A DNA stretch of 64,000 nt from Epiperipatus broadwayi (taxonomy: Eukaryota > Onychophora > Udeonychophora > Euonychophora > Peripatidae). The position numbers and the translations under genes are program-made. Shown piece by piece: positions 58,426 through 64,000 of this stretch. The notes beneath the pieces were generated by a model. It did no database searches, was not told the DNA's origin, and saw nothing but the letters and a program-made list of their open reading frames with translations. Position 1 is the first letter of the stretch. The number at the start of each line of letters is the position of its first letter. The stretch spans positions 5,738,499 through 5,802,498 of the forward strand of contig JAQFVV010000012.1 of the NCBI GenBank assembly GCA_028023455.1, in the 5' to 3' direction.

Positions 58426-59024
58426 TTGGCAAACTATTTGTGGTTTTTTTTAGTTGTTAGTTTGAATCACTCTTTAGAGAAATATATTTGTAACTGTTTC
58501 ATTTTACATGATCCTCATTCACTTCTGAACATAACAATATATATATATATTATAATGGTCAGAAAGGAAGTGGAAGTCTTACCGTATCTGCACTACAGAG
58601 CACCACTAGGCTACTTGAACCTAGAAAATTTATAGAGTAGGCAGATACGCACTGTTAATGATCTAAATTTTACATATATATGGTTTATTCCGACTTTCAG
58701 CCCAATGCCACTAGCTCAGTGAGATGCAGAGATTTATAAAATATAAATTATTTAAAATTTATCTTCAATATAAAAAAAATAAAAGCCACTGCCAGTAATT
58801 AACAGACAAACAACATTTATTAATGCACATATATAATCATTTAAAATTTAAAGAATAACATTTATTATTTTAGATTTTAATATTAACTTTTAAATTATTA
58901 TTTTAAATTTTCAAGCATCCGCCCAGATGAATTTAATAATATTTTTTTTTACGTTTGTCGAGTATGAATAAACTATATAGATTGCATTTGAAAAGAAAAT
59001 ATTCTATCCCTTATTTAACCTTAG
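58426..59024. other. Non-coding stretch with short G+C islands
   Basis: Blocks at 58560-58660 (CTTACCGTATCTGCACTACAG and GGCAGATACGCACTG, partly inverted) and 58690-58740 have normal composition but no recognised identity. The small open frame 58426-58635 has no domain. An acceptor-like TTATTTAACCTTAG ends the stretch. Confidence 0.35.
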
Positions 59025-59262
59025 GCCAAAAGTTTGCAGTCAAACCGACGTCAATCCATCTGATACATCGATGTATTCAATGCAGCATGAAATACAACAG
59101 CACAAATACCATACTGTCAGGAATGTACATCTGAACAGCATGGTTAAAGAAGACATTGACTCTCATCCAGTACAGGAATGCTACATCTGTCTGGCAAGAA
59201 GAACAATAAAAAAACTCCATAGGAAGGGACTGCATTTTCCATCTTACTATCCCCTTCCATAG
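59025..59262 (+). CDS. Candidate terminal coding exon, product not recognised
   Basis: After an acceptor-like TTATTTAACCTTAG, one base and then 78 codons plus TAG form an open frame: PKVCSQTDVNPSDTSMYSMQ, HEIQQHKYHTVRNVHLNSMV, KEDIDSHPVQECYICLARRT, IKKLHRKGLHFPSYYPLP. G+C and codon usage stand out sharply from the AT-rich flanks, all codons look natural, and the sequence is not a known transposon protein. I do not recognise it. A phase-2 acceptor means an upstream exon must end with two bases of a codon. The FN3 exons end in phase 1, so a direct splice from 902 to 59025 would break the frame. If one gene links them, intermediate exons are needed. It has no signal peptide or membrane segment, and CYIC may be metal-binding or chance. 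Confidence 0.5.
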
Positions 59263-60029
59263 GCAAAAAGGGGATGTGTGGCGTATAATGAAGATCCTGC
59301 CCTTAGCGGACCTCATACTACATTTACTAATTACACCAATATATCCAATCCATTGACCCAATCTAACTATGAGACAAATAACCTAAGATTAACCCTCCCT
59401 TAATTAATTAATATAACTTTACAAATCTATATAGCCATTCATGCCCGACTTAAATTTAACATTTATATAAGTTCACATAGATGAATTTTATAAAAGTTTG
59501 TTTTTTAATGTTGAGTATAGATCAGCTACATAGATTACATGGTTAAAAACATTTCAAAATAAACATAAACGATCAAAATATAAAGTCATTGATGGAATTG
59601 CAGAGGGAAATTTACAAGAAACCCAATGGCATTCATCATAAGATGCCGCATTGACACCAATAACTTAAAAGACATCCGAATAAATACATTTTAGATACTC
59701 AATGTAAGGTATCATTATTTACCGAATGTCTATATATTCTAATCAAATATGAAAACAAAAACATAATTAAACGTTAACGAATCTATGCAAGCATCTATAC
59801 CCAACTTAAATTTAAAGCATTTAAATTATTTATACAATAAATATTAATATAAAAAAATGGAAATGATTTTTAGAAAACTCAAATGTATAAAAATTAAACA
59901 TTAATAATTAATTTGAAAACTTAAAAGTCAGATAAAAGTTCATTTTAAAATTTAGGTTAGCTGAATATTAAAAGCTTGTCAAATCTTAATGAAAGTTCTT
60001 AATTACTTTTAAATTTTACAGTTCATGTC
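59263..60029. other. Possible 3' UTR, then AT-rich DNA
   Basis: The first 120 bases after the stop keep the higher G+C content (GGGGATGTGTGGCGTATAAT, CTTAGCGGACCTCATAC), which fits a 3' untranslated region. Beyond about 59400 the sequence is AT-rich and featureless. Confidence 0.4.
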
Positions 60030-60340
60030 TTACAGTAGAAGAATCCCAGTTCCTGGTGCCAATTTCCATGATGTCTCTATTTGAAGACCGGTCTGTTGTT
60101 CTGGAGGTGGCCTTAGCTGGTTCAATCCTGGTATTACAGTCATTTCATTTGAAATAAGTGAGAGAGAGTGACAAGTGTGTCTTATCGCCCTTCTCACAAA
60201 ATCAAGCTGGAACTGTTCTTAATTTCAATATTTTTCCTTTTATACTGATTGTCCGGAGTCACTGAACAATGGTTTCTTGTTCCAAATTTTCATTACAGTT
60301 TGAGCCTTCATTGCTGCTTCTATTGGACATCTAATTTATT
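60030..60340. other. Unassigned block of higher G+C content
   Basis: The block includes CCCAGTTCCTGGTGCCAATT, GAAGACCGGTCTGTTGTTCT and GTCCGGAGTCACTGAAC. On the minus strand a frame reads VIPGLNQLRPPPEQQTGLQI and ETSWKLAPGTGILLL up to a CTACT/GTAAGA donor-like site, so it could be an exon of a minus-strand gene or an old transposon. I could not decide. Confidence 0.3.
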
Positions 60341-60643
60341 TTTGTTCTCTTATCTATATTTCATCTGAATTTTTTATATAAGAGCCCCAAGGGCTAGTTT
60401 GCTTTTCATTTAATTCATAAAACAATCATTTTCATTTACAAAAATATTTTATCTTTAGATCTTGTATTTTTTTTTATAAAAAAGTGCGTTCAAATACTTT
60501 TTTTTTTTATTTAAAAAAGAAATACTTTTAAAGTTTTGCATCTGTGTGAATATATATATATCCATACATTGAACAACTCTTTAATTTTAGCTTTTAGTTT
60601 TTTATTTACGAACTTAAAAAAATTTTTATTCTAATTTTAAATT

Positions 60644-60692
60644 AATGTAATGGCATATACCATTACAATATATGTTGTAATGGTACAGAGAA
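60644..60692. repeat. Overlapping hairpins
   Basis: GTAATGG-CATATA-CCATTAC and CCATTAC-AATATATGTT-GTAATGG share their middle arm, so three alternating arms can form either of two mutually exclusive hairpins. The downstream 60695-61080 has near-normal composition but no recognised gene. Confidence 0.45.
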
Positions 60693-61388
60693 TCAGGGGT
60701 GAACCTGAGGTGATTGCACTCATCATCAGCAACCCCAGTTAATACAAAATTTGAAGATAAACTTAAGTTTACAAATAACTAAATATAAGTTAACCAGCAT
60801 TACACAAAAGTAATAATCATTCATCATCATGAATGATCAACAATAAAAATAAATCAACAGTCAATCTTTTGATAGGATTTCAAATGGATCTACTATAGAC
60901 CAGGTTAATTATTTAGCTCTTGTCAGCTTGGGGCAGATTATTTAAACAATAATTTGGATCACAAACTTAAGTGCTAATCCATAAGAATATAACAAAAAAA
61001 CTAATGCTGGGATACTAAAACATATTGATCATCACCAATGTTTTGGCCACTTAGTACTATTAATGTACTAGCCAATTATAAACTTAATTTTTAAATAAAT
61101 AATTAAAATGAAATGTAGTGCATGGACTTTAAAGGATATCTATCCCCTTTGCACAAACCAGTATTATCATCATCTGGATGTCCATAACATTAAACATAGA
61201 TCCCTTTTATGGAACACACCATTCTGCATAAAGTTCAGAGAGCAAAATTCTATAATTGTTAGTGTGATCAACAGATATAATACACACATATAATTTCTAA
61301 AATTATTTAGGATTGAATAAATTCACTGTAGTAACCTTAACAATGAAATATCAATTTATAAAGTAGAAACAATACAACAAAATGGTAC

Positions 61389-61583
61389 TCATCTTTTAGC
61401 TAAAGATGCCGCTCTATGGCACGTTTTTCTTGCCAAAACACATAAAAATGCTGTTTCTGCGGCCGACACATTCGAACCCACGTTTTCTATAATACAACTT
61501 TTTTGTTGTGCTACAGAATGCAGGCCACTATGTTGCATTGCAGTACAGCATGTATATCGCATAGCAGCAAATACATTTTCCAA
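61389..61583 (-). mobile_element. CpG-containing SINE-like block
   Basis: On the minus strand GTGGGTTCGAATGTGTCGGC has a B-box core (GGTTCGAAT) and is followed by GCAAGAAAAACGTGCCATAG. The block is much richer in G+C and CpG than its surroundings. The open frame across it (64 codons) has no domain and probably arises from composition. No A box or tail was fixed. Confidence 0.35.
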
Positions 61584-62092
61584 ATTCGCACAATTTATAA
61601 AAAAATTACGGCTTGATGAGAGAGTTTGTATTTGAATTGTATTGAAATGTTGTTTTCATTGGATTTTTTTTTTATGTTAAAGTATTGAAATGTTAAGATT
61701 TTTTAAAGCAATAATTATAAGACTTTTTACAACGTACTGTATTGAAGTTTTATTTGGGAAAATGTTAAATATCTATGTTTTTATTGAGTTGCAATTAGGT
61801 AACGTGTCAAGTAACGTACTGTTAGTAACATTCCACGAGACAAAGAAGATTTTACCGTCTATATATTTTTGAAGTAAAAAAGAGTGGTACGAAAAAAATA
61901 TCCAGTAAGAAAAGTCCAAATATACAGGTTTTTTTGTAAATTTCATAAAAAGCAAATATTATAAACATGTTTAATAAGTAAAGAAGACATTTGTATGTGT
62001 TTGTTGTTGTTTAAAAAAGTTTTTTCTTTCTTTTGTCCGAGTACGGTTACGATTTTGAATTTTTTTATTTTAGCATTACAAACAACAGAACA

Positions 62093-62137
62093 TTAACCCT
62101 AAAACTAACCCTAAACTAACCCTAAAACTAACCGTAA
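62093..62137. repeat. Telomere-like interstitial repeat
   Basis: Four units of the type CCCTAAAACTAA or CCCTAAACTAA run from TTAACCCTAAAACTAACC to CTAACCGTAAC. They are related to, but not a clean array of, the metazoan CCCTAA telomere repeat. A pair of GTAACACAA-containing segments lies nearby (about 62200 and 62252). Confidence 0.45.
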
Positions 62138-62140
62138 CAA

Positions 62141-63119
62141 CTTTTACTTTTATTACAATTATTATTATTTATTTTTTTGTTAAACAACAACAAAAAAAGT
62201 TGTAACACAAGTAAAAAAATATCCGATTGAAAATTGATAAAAAAAAAGCCGTAACACAATTTAAAAAGTATACGATATAAAAAACATGAATCAAATTGTA
62301 ATTTGTTGATTTTATTTTACCTTTATTATTATCATTTAAATTATATACGTTAATAAAAAATAATATTTTAAAAAGATGATTTTGTTTTGTTTTTATTTTC
62401 GCATTACAAAAAAGCACAGAAAAATTATTAAAATCAATGGCCTGTGAATGTTCATATTTTATAGTTTTAGCGTGAAAATGGCACCATCCAACAGCATCTT
62501 TAGCTATAAGACAAGCACCAACAAAATTAAGATTTACTGAGTATGCTATACATATAAATTAAGACTTCTGATTTTGGTTAATATAATAAGCTATCACTTT
62601 GTGAATTTACAAATACCTCATAATAGGTTTAAATAAAACACATATATCAGCACACAGACTTGGCCATATAAAAAATTACATATTTGAATTGTCATAAATC
62701 TATAAATGAAATTCATTTTTATAATACATAATTAATAGCTGATTTAACATATATGTGTGTGCATGGAAATGTTTACACACACTGGTGTTTATTTAAAAAA
62801 TAAACCTACTAAACCATATTATATTTTCTCAATACACAATTAATTCAGTGTGAAAGAAACATTAAAATTTACATATATATATACACTCAGGTATGTTGTA
62901 TAATAAAATTAACATGCTGAATTTTTATAGATATGCAAAAATTAAATTCATGTTTAATAATACATAAATGCACATACGTGTATATGTATAAAAAATAAAT
63001 AAATAATATGAATTAAAGCTATTAATTAGCCCTTTTTTATGATAAGTAAAAGTTTTTTAAAAAAATGATTTATATATTACTCTTTTGACAGTCTTTCATC
63101 AAAGTTTTTTTTTTTAGAT
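62141..63119. other. AT-rich stretch, nothing recognised
   Basis: No supported gene. Simple AT repeats occur near 62872 and 62990. Confidence 0.45.
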
Positions 63120-63464
63120 TACTCCTAATTTTATTTTAAAAAATATATTTATTGACATTATAAAATTGTACAGATGCATAATAAAAACACTTTGTTAATG
63201 TTGGCTCATCCATTGCTGGCGTTGGTCTTGAAAAAGTATGCAAGAGCCATTCTCCGCACTAGCAGGTTATAAAATGAGCAGATATGTACTATTTAGTTGG
63301 CATTGCCCACCCCTGCCAGTGCAAAGAATAACCCAATAATGCTAACTTATCAGCTGGGATAGATGTAGTATGAAATCAATGCCCCTCTAGAAGAATCTGA
63401 CATGTTGCAACACAGACTACTTCTTCTACAATACACTACAATGTGGATATATCAGGTCCAAAAT
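63120..63464 (-). mobile_element. 3' UTR of the LINE at the right edge
   Basis: Sequence of near-normal composition directly downstream (minus strand) of the LINE stop codon, ending at the AT-rich border near 63120-63180. It holds no open frame and is best explained as the element's 3' untranslated region. Confidence 0.5.
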
Positions 63465-64000
63465 TCATGTAGAGTCTGTAGGCCATACTAGTAGGCTCCA
63501 TGTATTATTAAACAAAAATCTAGAGGATAGTATCTTATCCTTGTCTTGAAGAGCTTTGAGCTTATCGCAAAATATAGCATTGGGATCTGGTGTTGGTTGT
63601 GTGAACTTTGTCCTGCACCTTGTGTACCAAAAAGCATATGTCAGGAAGATTGATAACCTGATTACTGTAAAGTCTCCAGAGAAGAGACAACCCCTGATGT
63701 CCAGGATTTTATCCACTGCTATAATGCAGTGTTGAGAGATAATTCTTCGAATACTGTTATAGCCTGGACATACATTTAACAGGTGATTAAAGGACTCCTC
63801 TCCTCTAGAACAGGCATGACAAATAGGGTCTATTTTATTTAGAAACCGCTTGTAGTATAAGAATGTATTAGTTGGCATGGAATCCATATTCACCTTAATC
63901 AGATAATCCAAAAGTTTGGGCTCCAGTAGCAGATATTTAAATATTGAGGTGATTTTATGATTGCTGCACCCTAGGTGAGCATAAATAACTGTATTAACAG
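63465..64000 (-). CDS. Non-LTR retrotransposon ORF, C-terminal part, continues past the window edge
   Basis: The frame is open from the window edge to the stop at 63465, about 178 codons without a break. The upstream part reads VNTVIYAHLGCSNHKITSIF. The C-terminal signature is MPTNTFLYYKRF followed by CHACSRGEESFNHLLNVCPG, a C-x2-C-x10-H-x4-C zinc-binding motif as found after the RT in R2/R4, CR1 and Jockey-type LINEs. The spacing of E and H fits this group, and the PTNT segment before it recalls R2-like elements, but the clade is not proven. The frame does not need the non-ATG start at 63911: coding sequence clearly precedes it. Intactness suggests a young copy. Confidence 0.7.
   Translation of the reverse strand, partial: VNTVIYAHLGCSNHKITSIFKYLLLEPKLLDYLIKVNMDSMPTNTFLYYKRFLNKIDPICHACSRGEESFNHLLNVCPGYNSIRRIISQHCIIAVDKILDIRGCLFSGDFTVIRLSIFLTYAFWYTRCRTKFTQPTPDPNAIFCDKLKALQDKDKILSSRFLFNNTWSLLVWPTDST

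Noticed and set aside
59077-59361. Minus-strand 94-codon frame overlapping the candidate exon
   Set aside because: The plus frame has the acceptor, stop position and natural composition. The minus frame reads into the UTR-like region and lacks features.

Overview
This is an animal nuclear genome window with very high AT content, long non-coding stretches and dense decayed retroelements. Two short exons at 535-657 and 744-902 with canonical GT/AG introns encode one fibronectin type III domain that resembles the L1CAM/neuroglian cell-adhesion family. A 79-codon candidate terminal exon lies at 59025-59262. An invertebrate host is likely. The pseudogene at 41780-42471 belongs to a repeated gene family I associate mainly with arthropods and Hydra, and the tRNA-derived SINEs and RTE, Penelope-like and Ty3/gypsy elements fit that. 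I cannot name the species.

Layout: 1-3277 holds a tRNA-like repeat, the two exons, intron-like AT-rich DNA and one tRNA SINE. 3278-13607 is a 10.3-kb palindromic Penelope-like element (PLE) insertion flanked by a 14-bp target-site duplication (TSD); its right arm is split by an RTE LINE and by an unidentified 3.1-kb insertion. 15554-16178 and 18094-19297 are two further palindromic PLE insertions with 15-bp TSDs. 21890-29760 is a diverged tandem duplication of a segment that includes part of a third PLE, with copy-specific later insertions. 30590-33760 is a badly decayed Ty3/gypsy-type pol on the minus strand. 36-48 kb is a field of short fold-back elements, tRNA SINEs, an RTE fragment, a LINE RT remnant and the pseudogene. 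49-51.7 kb holds an RT-like relic with a YIDD box and several local repeats. 52-58.4 kb is extremely AT-rich. 59-64 kb is richer in G+C and ends in a LINE open frame that runs off the window.

The main result is a repeated architecture. Seven insertions, from about 0.2 to 10 kb and from at least five sequence families (two PLE groups, a tRNA-like SINE and two short fold-back families), share the same layout: two inverted copies of one element end, a single-sided tail of about 37-57 bp, and a TSD of 12-15 bp. In one case a paralogous empty site inside the tandem duplication confirms the insertion. Inverted copies with short tails and TSDs of this size are known for PLEs. Finding the same layout on short non-autonomous repeats suggests that PLE machinery mobilised them. 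The PLE ends also carry a conserved structured motif that resembles a hammerhead ribozyme.
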